The notes beneath the pieces are model-generated. The model ran no database searches and was not told where the DNA came from. It saw nothing but the letters and a program-made list of their open reading frames with translations. Made by a program: the position numbers and the translations under genes. Below, one piece after another: positions 25,990 through 38,400 of a stretch of 64,000 bases of DNA (position 1 is the stretch's first letter; every line of letters starts with the position of its first letter). This DNA comes from Solenopsis invicta (lineage: Eukaryota > Arthropoda > Insecta > Hymenoptera > Formicidae). Location: the NCBI RefSeq assembly GCF_016802725.1, contig NC_052665.1, positions 5,642,001-5,706,000 of the forward strand, read 5' to 3'.

Positions 25990-26190
25990 AGGGCCACTTC
26001 AACCAACTTGGATTAACTTTGATCGGCGATTAACTTAGTCAACAGAATTGCCAACATAAAAAGGAAAATAGTTTACTATTAGATCAAGACGCATAATTTT
26101 CTCCTTTTCTCTTTATAATTCATATTTGATCGATTCGCTGATAAAGTTAATTATCAATTAAAGTTAATCGAAGTTGGTTCAAGTGGCCCT
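25990..26190. mobile_element. MITE with AGGGCCACTT termini
   Basis: The left arm AGGGCCACTTCAACCAACTT and the right arm, read on the other strand as AGGGCCACTTGAACCAACTT, differ at one position. Both continue with GATTAACTTT and a diverged block ending ATTAACTT, so the inverted repeat is about 47 bp. The roughly 100-bp core is AT-rich and non-coding. No clear target duplication was identified, so the superfamily is open. Confidence 0.8.
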
Positions 26191-26514
26191 TAATCCGAAT
26201 AGCGACCGACAAAGAGAGAAAGAGAAACAGAGAAATATATCGATGCTCGCGAATCGCTGACAAGGCAGAATCGTTCTCGCGAATGACTCCTGAAAATTCA
26301 CGAGACCATATGCACGCGATCGATGCGCGGCTTCGCCTTACTGCAACGTGTAGAGAAGGTGCGAATCGCATAGGGAGATCGGCGACGGTGTCGCAATTAT
26401 GCGTATAATAATAGTTGACTTTTCTCGCTTGACACCTGCAGGAATTCGACCATTATCCGCTAAACTCAATGAAAAATAATAACGAATAAAATCGACGTCA
26501 AAATCACTCGCGTA

Positions 26515-26750
26515 CACAGAGAAAAAAAATGCTCTTGAATCAACAGCATCAGTCTAATTGGTAATATTTTGTTAATTCAGTAAGTATGAATAAAACGAAA
26601 AAATTAAAAGTAAGGACAATAACAAATATAGTTGAATGAATAAAATTTAATTGAATCAACTATATGTATTAATGACAGCCCGTAATTCGACGTACATTTA
26701 ATTGAACCAAAGTACATTTTACTTCATATCGCAGCATTTTTTTCTCAATG
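26515..26750. mobile_element. MITE, CACAGAGAAAAA ends with TA duplication
   Basis: The left end TA|CACAGAGAAAAAAAATGCT and the right end, complement TA|CATTGAGAAAAAAATGCT, form a terminal inverted repeat of about 19 bp with TA at both sides (26513-26514, 26751-26752). The ends resemble the CACTGAGAAAAA family at 20138, but the interior is different. No ORF. Confidence 0.75.
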
Positions 26751-26754
26751 TAAA

Positions 26755-27015
26755 TAAAAACATATCTTGCCATGTCTTGCATTTTTTCAAAAAGCTTTAA
26801 AAAGACAGTTTTTAGCGGTCTTAAAGATATCCTGTGCAACATTTTGAGTTATCTAACAATAAGAGATGTGGAGAAGTCTTGGAGATATCTTTTAGAAAGA
26901 CATCTCATGTGACAAGTACCTTAAAAAAATACATTTTATGATATCTTCAGGAAATATCTTGAAGCTAACTTTAATAAGATATCTTCTAGATATCCACTTG
27001 AGATTTCAATGTTTT
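26755..27015. repeat. Probable dispersed repeat rich in AAGATATCTT-like motifs
   Basis: Motifs such as AAAGATATCC, GGAGATATCTT, GATATCTTCAGGAAATATCTT and AAGATATCTTCTAGATATCC recur at irregular spacing. The self-complementary GATATC core makes many small hairpins possible. No boundaries or coding potential were found. Confidence 0.4.
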
Positions 27016-28000
27016 CCGGGCATCGGATCGACGTCGGTGTACCATTTCTCACTGGGAAATCCGCGTTCGGAGAGCGCAGGCTGTTAATTCGACGATTCAT
27101 TCTCCCTGATGATATAATAATATTTAAATAACACTGTAGGACGTAATAGATGTATGATAAAGTGGGAAGAGAATGAATAGCAAAAGGAAATCTCGGTTCT
27201 AACTTTACAGCCTCGATTATCGAGGCGTCACATTCATTGCTCCTGGCAAGCGCCGTCCGTAAGCAAGTTTTCCCTCATCGCGGAACTATAGCGTTCGACA
27301 AGCTCGCGACAATGCTTCGCGCAATTCGCGACGTTAACTCGAGCTGTAATAATTCTGGCGGGGAAATAATCCGACGCGGCGTCTAATTGTAAGTTATAAC
27401 TACAGGGCCTGTTAGGCCTGAACATGAGACTGATCGGCCGGTTCGCCAAGTCCGCAGCTCCTTCGTCGCGCTCGATTCTCGTTAGCGACGTTGGAGTCGA
27501 GCAGCCTTCCACGGCGCGTCTCGCGCGAAATGCTGCGACGCTAGAAAGCACGCCGCATCGTAATATATTGATTTATACATATCTCGTCGATTTATCGAAA
27601 GATACCTGTGCATCTCCCCGCGCGATAATCGTGTACGTCCGTCCGTTCGTCCGTTCGTCATGCGCCTGCCTCTACATGGCTCTATGACAATTCGGAGATG
27701 CGTATCGCAGAGAGACGCAGGGATGAGGGATGTGTGAAGAGGGCAATGCAAAAACTAATAATTTATCGACTCTTTAATGTTAAAGCGGCGTCCTTGTCGT
27801 CATCGTCGTCGTCGTCGTCGTTACGCGCGTGCATTCCTCCTCGCTTTCATGTCATCGGCATCCTCGCGATCGGCGCACATCGCGTGTTGTATCGATCTGA
27901 CATTATGATTATTATTGCGTTACGCGTCTCGCCTTTGTCTCTCTCTGTGTGTGTATACGTGTATTGTGTATGCTCGAGGTACGTGTGTGCGCGCATATGT

Positions 28001-28083
28001 GTGTGTGTGTGTGTGTTTGTGTGTGTATGAGTATCGCGGATTGAGACCTCCGTCAGTGGCACGTACGTACGTACGTACGTACA
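28001..28083. repeat. (GT)n and (GTAC)n runs
   Basis: A GT run at about 28001-28027 is followed, after 35 bp, by five to six ACGT/GTAC units at 28063-28083. The latter is self-complementary. Confidence 0.9.
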
Positions 28084-30075
28084 TACGCGACTATCGTGCG
28101 ACTTTACGATTTCGTCGCGCACATGTACGCGAGGCCGCGTACAGTATAGATCCCCGTCCGTCGGCGAACGCGTCGCGCATTGTGCCGTTCAACCCGCTCC
28201 ATCGCGTTATCGCGACCTCGAACGGGAGGATTATTTTTATTATTGCTCATTCTCATTTTTTCCCGCTACGGCGGCGAGAGTCATTCGCGCCACCAAGTAA
28301 CAATTGTTGTTGCGTTACGAATCCTTAATTTTGTCGAGGGATAACTCTCGGCAGAGTCTCGGATTACGTTTCGTCGGAAGGCGTGGCAAAACCGAGTAAT
28401 GTTACTCGCGCGCGAGTCGCTCATCGCAATCGAGCGTGGTACGCGAGCGTAATGAGCCCGCTGGTATCGCGTTTCCCGCGGGTTTCGGCGGCTTGAGACG
28501 TAACGTTCAGCGCTTAATTGCCTTGCCACCTCCGCGATCGGGCGTTTTACCGTTTGTTCGCGACCTGACCGCGCGGGCCCGGTAATTTACTGTCGATCGG
28601 TTCGCTTCGTAGCGATATCGCGCCGGTTACCGGCCGTGTGATTAACGTCCGATCGCTTAAACGACTCGAATATACGACGTCCCGCACCAGTAGCCGACGA
28701 TTAATTCCCTCGAGAAAATTAAAATCACAAAGTTGCGTTTGTCTCGCTCCTTTTCGTGCTTTTGTTCGTTTATGTGTGTGCGTGTGCGTGTGTGCGTGTG
28801 TGTATGTGTGCTTGTTCGTCGCGCTTGCAGATCAAATTCATTAACGGTAAATTAGAGGACAAGCCGTTCCGCACCAGGAATTCAGTTAGCGTCGAGTATA
28901 TCTTTTGGATATTTACAAGGTACATATGTCACGGACTCTCTCTCTCGAGTGTACATATTTGACCATGTCATTTGAGTCGGTCATCACCGGTGATTTCGTT
29001 AATACGAAATGTTGAATGACGCTTGGTCACTGCTTCGTCTCTTTTTTTTTTATTTCAATAAAAGTACTTGAGAGGGAGGAGGGTCATATAAATTAGCAGT
29101 TAAGTCAATTAATATAATAAATACGAAAGATATGTTAAACGTAAGAAAATTTCATTTAAACGATCAAGAGATCGTTCAGCATCTTTTAATTCTCGTACGT
29201 TGGAATGTTCTAATCGTATCTCGATTGTATCGCAATTTCCCGTCTTCTCGCGATTAGGCATCTCTTGCACGGTCTCCGAGAACGGGCAGGGATCCTCTTC
29301 GACGATCTACCGACCCGCGGCCGAATTCTTGCCGTTCATTTCCTCGATCACGAGCGAGAAAAGAATGCGATTTGACGATCGTTTTCGTGCGGCCGTAACT
29401 CACGCGCGAGTGATTATAGTTATTTCATAGATACCTTTGCACGACGCTTATTAACGCTGAATCGCCGAGGCACGAATAGAAGTCGATCGGTATCCGTCCG
29501 ATCCAGATGCCGATCGTTATCCGACACGGCTTTTCGAGCCCTCCATTTACGTGGGGGCCTCCCCTCTTAACCCGCTCGCGGGTTAGAAATTAAACGGACA
29601 CTTTCATTAACCGTGGCTTTAAACTGCATTTAGATCAAGGGGGGGCGAGGGAAGGGACGGGGAGGAGGAAAAGGAAGGGTTATATAATGCGAGATTTAGC
29701 GTTCCGTTAGGTATCCGAACGCGCCATTTCAGAGTCATTGAAGTTGTAAGCTTTGCTGGAAAACATTTTATAAATTCTCAATGACTCTCAATTATAAATT
29801 CTCAATTATAAATTCTTTCTGCGAGCGTGAGCGGAAACAAAAACGAATTCATAAGTTTGTTAATTCACTAACATCCGCGTGTCTTTCGCACTCAATTTTT
29901 TGCATTGAACGAGCACGTATTACGTTAGTTTTTAACAAGTTTTTTAATTTCCATAAACTTAGTTACGCGCATCGCGTGACTTTAAAGCATAGACTTTAAA
30001 GCAAATTATATACATTTTTTTATTGCAAAGTATCTTTGAATTTAGCTTTATAGAATTTCGAATTCTTTTACACAA

Positions 30076-30401
30076 TGAAAGTACGCACAAAAATAAAGAG
30101 AGCAAAGAGGGATTTCTATAGGTATGAAAAAATTTTTTTTAATTTTTAAAAGTTTGTAATGTGTACAAAACTTTTTTTACTATTAGCATAAAATCGTCCA
30201 TGGCTTTCCTCATTTTTGTACGTATTTTAATTACGTAAAAAAATTTTTAATCCCACGAAGTCAATTCAAAGATATTTTCTTAAGATATTACCGTGAGAAA
30301 AAAAGATTCTTTTTTGTCCTCGTTATGGGTATCTCACATCCATTTTTTTAATAATTTAAAGTAATTAAAAGAATGTATAAAATTTTGTGAACGTACTTTC
30401 A
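30076..30401. repeat. Possible inverted-repeat element
   Basis: TGAAAGTACGCACAAAA near the left edge pairs with the complement of the right edge (TGAAAGTACGTTCACAAAA) apart from a 2-base gap. The interior is AT-rich and non-coding. The terminal repeats are short, so this is a weak call. Confidence 0.35.
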
Positions 30402-30760
30402 AGTATCTGTACTTTTTTGGGAACAAAATAAAATGTATAATTTAATTACCTTTGGAACTTCGAAAATGAATATTCAATGAGTTGGATACAGAATACCCAT
30501 GTCGAGGACTCAAGGATCAAAGTACTCGCTTTAATTGTTACGATAGCTGTTTGTTCGTGCCGTTCGTTCGTCGATACACAAAGGTAATCATCGAAAGACG
30601 GAGCATGAAGCAAACTTGATAACCCCTTCTTAAATTCGTAACTGTCGTCGACATGCAAGTCGCGTGGAGTCTTTTTTTAAACGGCGCCTCTCGATCCTCT
30701 AAATGCGTACGCGTGTCGTTAACGGCCAAGTAAATGGATTTGTGTTCTCCTGATTAACAG

Positions 30761-31140
30761 GCGGTGCGCGTGTCCCGTCCCGGAGGTGAGACGAGACGAG
30801 GTGAGACGAGGCAAGGCGAAGGGAGAGACGAGACGAAATTACCGGAGGATCGCGACGCACGCAGGACGTCTCCGTCGGCAGGACGATGCGCATCGTCGTG
30901 ATCGCGAGTGTCGTTCTTACCGGTACCCTCGTATATACGTAGACACGTAGAGCGCGAGTGAAAAATTACTGAAGGAAGAGAAAAGTGAAGAAGAGCGGGA
31001 AGAAAGAAAAAAGAAGAAAAAAAACGGAAGAACCAAGTAGGAAGGGGGAGGAAGAGAGAAAGAGAGAGAGAGAGTGTGTGTGCATCGCAACGCGTGTGAA
31101 ATGGATGGTACGCCAAAGAAAATCGAAGCAGTACTAATAT
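30761..31140 (+). other. Candidate 5'UTR of the first coding Sox15 exon
   Basis: The sequence TTGTGTTCTCCTGATTAACAG|G is a convincing 3' splice site with a branch-like CTGAT. From 30761 there is no closer good acceptor before the start codon at 31141, because 30960-31080 is purine-rich. The segment contains GACGAGACGAGG repeats and a GA run (31053-31074). An upstream ATG at 31101 opens a frame that overlaps the main start. Confidence 0.4.
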
Positions 31141-31235
31141 ATGGATGCCCATGGGTGGAACTTGGCCGAAATGTGCCAGCGCTACCATCACGCTATACCG
31201 GCGGCACCGGCGACGCAGAATTCCTCGCCAGCTAG
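31101..31235 (+). other. Upstream ORF overlapping the Sox15 start
   Basis: ATG at 31101 (context GAA ATG G, purine at -3 and G at +4) opens a 44-codon frame ending TAG at 31233-31235. This is 40 bases upstream of the Sox15 ATG and in a different frame, so it reads through that start. The Sox15 ATG itself has a weak context (TAT ATG G). If this region is in the mRNA, the uORF could reduce initiation at the main start. The peptide resembles nothing I know. Confidence 0.4.
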
Positions 31236-31316
31236 GGATCCCTCGGCTGCCATCGCGCAAGGCCTGTCAACCGCTGCTCTCATCGATCAAGCCAGTCCGT
31301 CTTATTCGCACTACAC
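31141..31316 (+). CDS. Sox15: Sox15 coding exon 1 (residues 1-58 and part of 59)
   Basis: This exon starts MDAHGWNLAEMCQRYHH and ends SPSYSHY plus two bases (AC), followed by GTAAGT. The in-frame TAA at 31135-31137 fixes this ATG as the first possible start in frame. The two leftover bases join the first base of exon 2 to make Thr59. It was chosen because its phase fits exon 2 exactly and its donor is consensus. The alternative is a shorter protein starting at Met60 (ATG 40826) in exon 2. Confidence 0.7.
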
Positions 31317-31636
31317 GTAAGTCCATTTCTGTCTTCTCCTTTTTCTCCCTCTCATATTTATTTCATGAATATCCGCACACCGGCGGCGGTGTAATAAATT
31401 TGACGAGCGAGCCATCGGATCGGATCGCACCTTCGTTAGGCGAGTTCTCACTTTCGTGGACTTGGCTTTCCACGACGTCGCGTCGTCGAAATACAATAAA
31501 ATACGTCGTCGAGAGCCCAAACGGGGACCAAGCCCGCATTTCGGCGGTTCGGGACACGCGTGGTGGACACGGATGGTCTCACATACGTGGTACACGTATG
31601 CACACATATCACGGAGCTTATCGGGCGAAGGCGAGG

Positions 31637-31667
<31 letters not shown>

Positions 31668-34600
31668 GGGGATGAGCGGGCCGCCCGGGCCCCGTTCTCA
31701 ATTGTATCGTATATATTAATAACGATACGGCGAATTAGGGATAAGTATACGTACCACACGGTCAGGACCCCCGTAATCCTGTTATTAGCGCGGCGATTAG
31801 GGGAAGATGATCCCCAGGCAAATTGCAGGGGCGGGTACCGCGCGTGTTTGGTTAACATAATCGCCAATCGCCTATCGCCAATCCGCGCGAGTCCCTCGGA
31901 AACGAGCGGGCCGATATATGCGAGGCGACGACAACAACGACGACGACGACGACGATGACGACGACGACGATGACGATGACGGTGGAGTGCGGACGTGCGT
32001 TTCTCTCAACCACCCCCTCACTGCAGGGATCGATGCGCACGCGCGAGCGTCGTTTCCCTCCTTTCTAAATTTCCTTACCTGCCCTCCCCCGCGCGTGCGC
32101 GCGCGTCCCCTTCGGGACGTCAGTGTGCTGGAAATCTATTAAATTGCAGTTTACGCTCGAGATTCAATGTTTCACTATCATTACGTCGTACTGCAAAGGC
32201 AAAGAGGATAAAAGGTGGCTCTCACTCTCTTTCTCTTCTTTCTCTCCTCTTCTTTGGGACTGCTAAGGAGGAGGTTGGGAAAATAGCATGCGCGCTGCCG
32301 CGGTCGCGGCATGCGTTTCTAACGTATCGTATAATTTCAGCTATTTCTTATCTCGTTTGCCCGCAGTCTTATTTGCTTGTACCCTCTTACGATGCACTCG
32401 CGGTGGAAACCTGCGAGAATTTCGCCTTTTAACATTCGTCGTTCTTCAATTGCGCGTTTGCGAAACGCGACGGGGTCAAGCACGACACGAAGGATGCAAA
32501 ATGTGAAAGGAAGGCAAAAAAAGATTCGTTGCGAGTTGCTTCTTTAATCCATTGAGATCACTAGGGGTCCAAAAGACCCCAACTTTAAGGATACACAGAC
32601 CATTCAAAATCGAATCTTCTATGAAACTAATTTTCATAGCTATCTTGAGAATACACTTCTAAATTTTTGTTCCATTATCTCAAAAATTAAAAATTTTATG
32701 AATATTTTTGTAAAAAAAGTCAAATTTTGCAGTTTTTTTATTTGAATTTTTTTATTATGTTAAATAATAATTAAAAAAAATTATTGGATAATAAAGAGCA
32801 GATCTCAAGGTACGTCCAGTAAAATTTTTGCGACGAAATATCAAAAAGCTGGCAAATGGCGACTGAGTTTGTGCAGGGGAGTCCAATGGACCTCATGTGA
32901 CCGTTACGTTATTATTTGGAAGTGTGACCTCAACGGGTTAAAATAATATTTATTTCTCAAAAGGATATTTTTTAATTTGGACTTGAAATTTATTAATATA
33001 ATACGTCGAATACGCGCGTCGCGGCCAAAAATTTTGTGTCAAAAGATGTGTCTTTCGTCGTCTTCCTCCGACGACGAAAATCAGTTCTATTAACGTAGTT
33101 CCGCCCGGTTCCCATCCGTTGCTCCCAGCCGTCGCACGGATCGCGTACCACGTCACGTTATTTCATACGAACGCACGCACGCACGTACATTAGATGTTCC
33201 TGCAAGTTTTTTTTTTGCGCAAAACCTCGACGAAAGTCTTATAAGTCCGAAAACTTTTCTATACACGACAATCTATTCGCGTGAGCTTTCGTCAATCGAG
33301 GTTTCTCTTCGTAGAACATGAATTTAATTCTCTATTGAATTTAAATAACGTTCTCAAGCGTTTTTTTTTTTGTAATACGTTGTTCGAGAGAACAAATAAC
33401 AATAACGATACATAATCACTTGCTAATTGATTTTCATATTTATGACGCTGAATGAAAGTTTTCAATCGAATGCGAGAACTCAAGATTGATAAATTATTCT
33501 CTTGACCACTTACCTCACTTGCTTCCTTTTAAATATTCTCTTTATTCAAAGTAACGATATTAGTCGTCAATTTTTAATATCTAAATAGAGGAAGGATGGG
33601 GGTGGGATATCATTATGTTTTTTTAAAATTAATTTACAATAAATAAATATTAAGTTGACACAATTCTCATCAACATCAGTTTGTTAACCGTAGAGTTGTA
33701 TTAATCGCCAATCTGTTCAAAATTTAAGCACAATTCACTTATTGATTTATAAGTTACTTAAGTTTTTGTTTACGGTGGCTCATAGAATTTAAATTCTACG
33801 AAATATCATTGGTATCTCACGACCCTTTCCCGTCTTTCCTCTATTTTTTCCGCGATTCGTCACAGATCTCCGCGTAAATTACGCGGTCGTACAATGAGAG
33901 CTAATATCGTGATGGACGCGACGTGGTTGCGCCGATCGAGCCGGTCGATCGAGCCGGAGCAGGCTCAATTTGCAAACATCGATTATATCGACGAAACGTC
34001 AATAATTCCGTGAACGATACGCTACTCCACACCACGGCAAGTGTGTACGCAACGTCGGTTTTTCTCGGTACTCGCGGCCTGGAAATACCTAAACGTCGCG
34101 GACTCTTCGAAAATTGTCGCTGTTCTCTTTCTCGTTCGACTCGCAGCGTCGCCGTCGTTGTCGTCTCGGATTTCCCACTCCTGTTTCGAGCGGGGGTTAT
34201 TTCCAACGTTTTTGTTCCGGCGCGTCTGAATGCGAAATCGTTAAGAAGCGGTTACGACGGAGCGGTGACGTCGCGCTTGACCCCTGACGTGAGATGCGTG
34301 TGTGTCACCACGACAACCTTGCAATCCCTGCGATTGCGGTGACTCAGATCGGTGAGTTGACGATTGAGCAATGACTGGCAGTTAATTACGGATTAACATT
34401 AGTTATAGTTATTTTGAGAGCGTATACAAAATGCAATGCACGGCACGCAGGAGAAGACGCGCGCGCGTGACGTCGCCGCGTGAGCGCGTTCCGTTCTTGC
34501 GCGATGCACCGTCTGCTGTCTAGCTACAATCGTTCATCTGTATTATTTAATTAAGCCATACCAGTTCGAATCCATTACGCGCGAGAAAAGGAACGCCGGG

Positions 34601-35374
34601 GTTCCGTTTTAAATGCCATCGCCATTGTTTCCACGATGTCTGTAGCGAATACAAAAGGAAAAGAGAGAAAGAGAGAGATCACAGAGATAAATGGGTTCAT
34701 ATTTGCATTATAGACGTAACGGAGGTGGCGAACTTGAACGGTCGGGGTCCTTTGGATTTCGCAGATTATCGCCGCGGTACGTCAACGATTTAATTACGCG
34801 CTCGCCCGCCCGCGCGTAATTTTGGCACGCACGCACGCACGCACGCACGTCGGTCATAAACCCATAGTGCGTCAAACGTAATGGCAGGACGTATCGATGA
34901 ATCGAGGCTCATTTGCAGCCACGTAAAATTTGCATCGTTGCAAACAATGGCCGCGCGGATTAGCGAATTAAGGCGGCGGGCGATAAGTGTCGCAGTATGA
35001 CAAATGCCGGATATTGCTTCCTGCGAGCGCGCGCGCGCGCTTCGTTAAAGAAACATTTCGTATGATAATTTCACGCGCCTGGCATTCTACGTCACGCCGC
35101 GGATATAATTAAGTAAAATCGGCGTCGCGTCACGTCATTGATTCATTACCGAAATCACATCGACCTCGCGGTCGCGGGAAGACGCACGATCGTCGGCCGG
35201 CCGGAAGGGTGGGAGGGAGTTTCGCTTATCAAAGCTCGCCTCTCGTCGAATCGGAGAAATACTCGTGGGATTTTTATGAACCGTTACGTGCCACGAGAGT
35301 TCGCCACGACACACAAGTTCCGCAATTAACGCAACCGTATACCGCGCGGGCTCGAGCACAGGCGGCGCGCCGCA

Positions 35375-35435
<61 letters not shown>

Positions 35436-38400
35436 GCGCCTCTCTTGCCTCCTCTCGCTCGTCCTCGCACAGTTAGCCTGGGAATTTTTCGTCGCTCGAC
35501 GGTATATCTCCGGTGGTATCGCGCGCGCGGACACCTCTTCCCGTGAGGTGCCGTGTAGAAATCTTCGATTCTTCCTTACTCGGTCGCAGGAAGTCGTACG
35601 TAATGGCTCCGCCGTTGGCTCTCGGAGGTCAGAGAAGGGTATAACCGGCGGGCGGACGAACGAACGGACGTACGGACGGACGGACGGACTTGGTGGCGTC
35701 TCCGTTCCGCAGCCTTAAACAACCCGTAAAGGTTTCGGGGATGCGCTTTCTTCGTTCTCAAATCTGAAACGCGCCGGAGCGTTAGTAGTGCAGAGGTGAG
35801 CGGCTGGGGTCGTCACTTCCGCTTACCAACCGAACCGCATTGGGCATTCGATTTGAAAGTTTAATCAGGGGCTTATATAAAATTACAGTCCTCGCGAGCG
35901 AGCGAGAACGAGGACGCCAAGAATTTCGCCGCTCACGATTCACCGATAGATCGATATGGATTTACAAGCTTTATTTTTTTTTTCATCTCTCCATCTTTGA
36001 TTCTTGTCATTCTTATTAATGTCGATGATGGAGAATTCAAAATTCTCGATCGCTCCCACTCTCCCGCGTCGCAATCGATTCGCGCGGCGCGCGTGATCGG
36101 CGCCAAGCCACGCCACGGCGCGTGCATTTCGCGTGCAAATCGCGGCGCGAATACAGATCGATTCCCACCCACGCGCGTCATTTCGCCGCTTTTATGCGAG
36201 TGCACACACCGCGCGCGCGCGCCTCGTCGAGCAATGCGGCAAGGGTGTGTTCGATCGGCGCGATTATTTGAATAAAAATGCGTCGCCGGTATATAAAATT
36301 CATTGCCGGTTTCGAAAGCTTTCTCTCCCTGCTCCTCTCCTCGAAACTCTCCTCCCCCCCCCCTTAGGAGAATAATTTAACCGCGGAACAAGTGTGTCGT
36401 CGACGAGGAGAATGACGAAGGGAACGACGAGCTCGCGCTGCGTGCCGAACCGTGGACGAACAACACCGCAGCTTTTCCCTCCTTCGCGGAGGCGAAGGAG
36501 AGGAGCCGCGGCGGAGATTCATGAGGCTCAACGGACATGCCGATTTAGGGGATCGCCGGCGCTGCGCCGCCGATGCGCCGGTGCGCGGCTGTTGTTCTTT
36601 GTCTCCCTGCTCGGCCGACTTTGACGTGCGTGCGGCGCGGCGTGTCTGCAGGTCGCGGCCCGGCGCGCGGCGGAGAACCTCTCGAGCTGCTATTTGTAAC
36701 GCGCGCTCTGGCCGGCGCGACCGACGCGTCGGCGTGTGGAAGGATAACCCGCGTCGCTTTTCCTTGACACGCATTGTCAAAGCGGAGTCAAGAGTGCAGC
36801 TCTCCGGCAGAGCGGCACTCGTAGGTGCCGATCTCGATCTCGATCTCGATCTCGATCTCGATCTCGAGGAGAAGCGGAGAGCGACTCTCCTTCCATCGTT
36901 CGATTAAACGGTTACATGCGCGTTTTGCCACGGGTAGTAAACATCGCGCACGTACGCGGTAACTGCAACACGCCCCGATGCATCTCGCAACGTATCGCGT
37001 AAATTAACGCGATCGCCGCAAATTCTCCATTAATAGCCATCATATTGGCGCGCGATCATATTGACGCGCGACGATGACTATATATGCGAGAGCTGATTCC
37101 GCGAAGCGAGGCCGCGACACCATGCAAGTTTGACAAAGGACGCGACGACGGACGCCCGTCGTCGTCGATGTATCAGCGTCCGGCGATGACGCCTGGCGAA
37201 TTAATATTTTCGAAACGACGCCGCGCTCATTGCATTCGCGGTTGGAGACTGCTTCCTCTACTCCTGGTGCAGTCACCCCGACATGAATCATTAAAGAAAC
37301 AATGCTGAAGGCAGTGGCGTATCTATCATACGCGTGGGTGGCGCAGCTGCGCCGACGCCGACGAAACCCGGGGGAATCCTGACCGCGGCTCTTAATGGCT
37401 TTTAATTTCGTATCGTACCTGTCTCTGCCGTCGCGTCGCCGTGAGTACGGGCTCGCTTGCGAAGGATATACCAGCCACAACTACTGTCGAAAACGCCAAC
37501 ATTTTTTTTCTTTTCTTTTCCATCGGCATGGAAAACGTTGGATTACGTTAGAATCCTCAACGTCGCCGCTTAAAACAATGGAATGAGTCCATACGTATGA
37601 ATACACTCAGTTAAATTCGCAATGTCGAATTCTTCTGACTTGAGTTATTTTTTATTATTCTTACAAGTCACCATTGCTCCAACTTAATATATCGTCAATT
37701 TAAATGAAAAACAAGTTAACTCTCAGCTGACACACTATATTGGATTCGATATTTTGTCACACAAGAGTGTGCGTCACCCAATCGTTTTCAATTGCATATG
37801 TCTCGATACCTAATGCATAGAATTTGGACAATTTTTTCTTTAATCGATACGCCAGGAGGTCAAGAAGAAGACTAAATAAGTGCGAAAATCGAGAAGTTGA
37901 ATACATTCGAAATATTCAAAAGAGAAGGAGCAAACGATTTATGAATGCCAAACATTTTTGTAAAATAATCCGGGTGTACGACACCCAGTGTGTCAGTAGA
38001 AGGTTAACTATAAAAATATTAAAATTGATTTAAATTTAATTTTATATTTACTAGGTGCATACGTTGATACGGACACTACTTGATTTGAAACTAAAGGATT
38101 AAAAAACGAAATGTTATTATTTAACTCGAGGAATTTGTTTACATTTGATTCTATAATATTTAACGGTGCACGTTTGATTTCGCTTCGTTCCAAAGTTACA
38201 ACCATTCTCTCATTTTCTATTCATACTTGTTCACCTCCTTGTGGAAGATTCGCAACCTAAGGACCTATCATGTTCCAAGCTTGCAATCTTCTTCAACTCG
38301 TTATCCTTTTGTCACTTCCAGGTGTTGCTCGGAAACGCTGAAAATCCTGCTTAACGGAGTTCGTTGTCAATGAACCGTAAATAACAGATTTCAAATGATC

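Larger units (their letters stand above)
24837..30760. other. Non-coding interval before Sox15, possibly its 5' intron
   Basis: No coding region is supported. The interval contains GA microsatellites (24851-24871, 25699-25729), a (GTC)n run (27796-27820), GT and GTAC runs (28001-28083), several MITEs and AT-rich DNA at 25860-27030 and 29680-30480. It ends in a good 3' splice signal (pyrimidine-rich sequence, CTGAT, then AACAG|G) at 30760. Confidence 0.45.

Noticed and set aside
37310..37345. GGCAGTGGCGTATCTA, resembling a DNA-transposon end
   Set aside because: No matching second end was found nearby.
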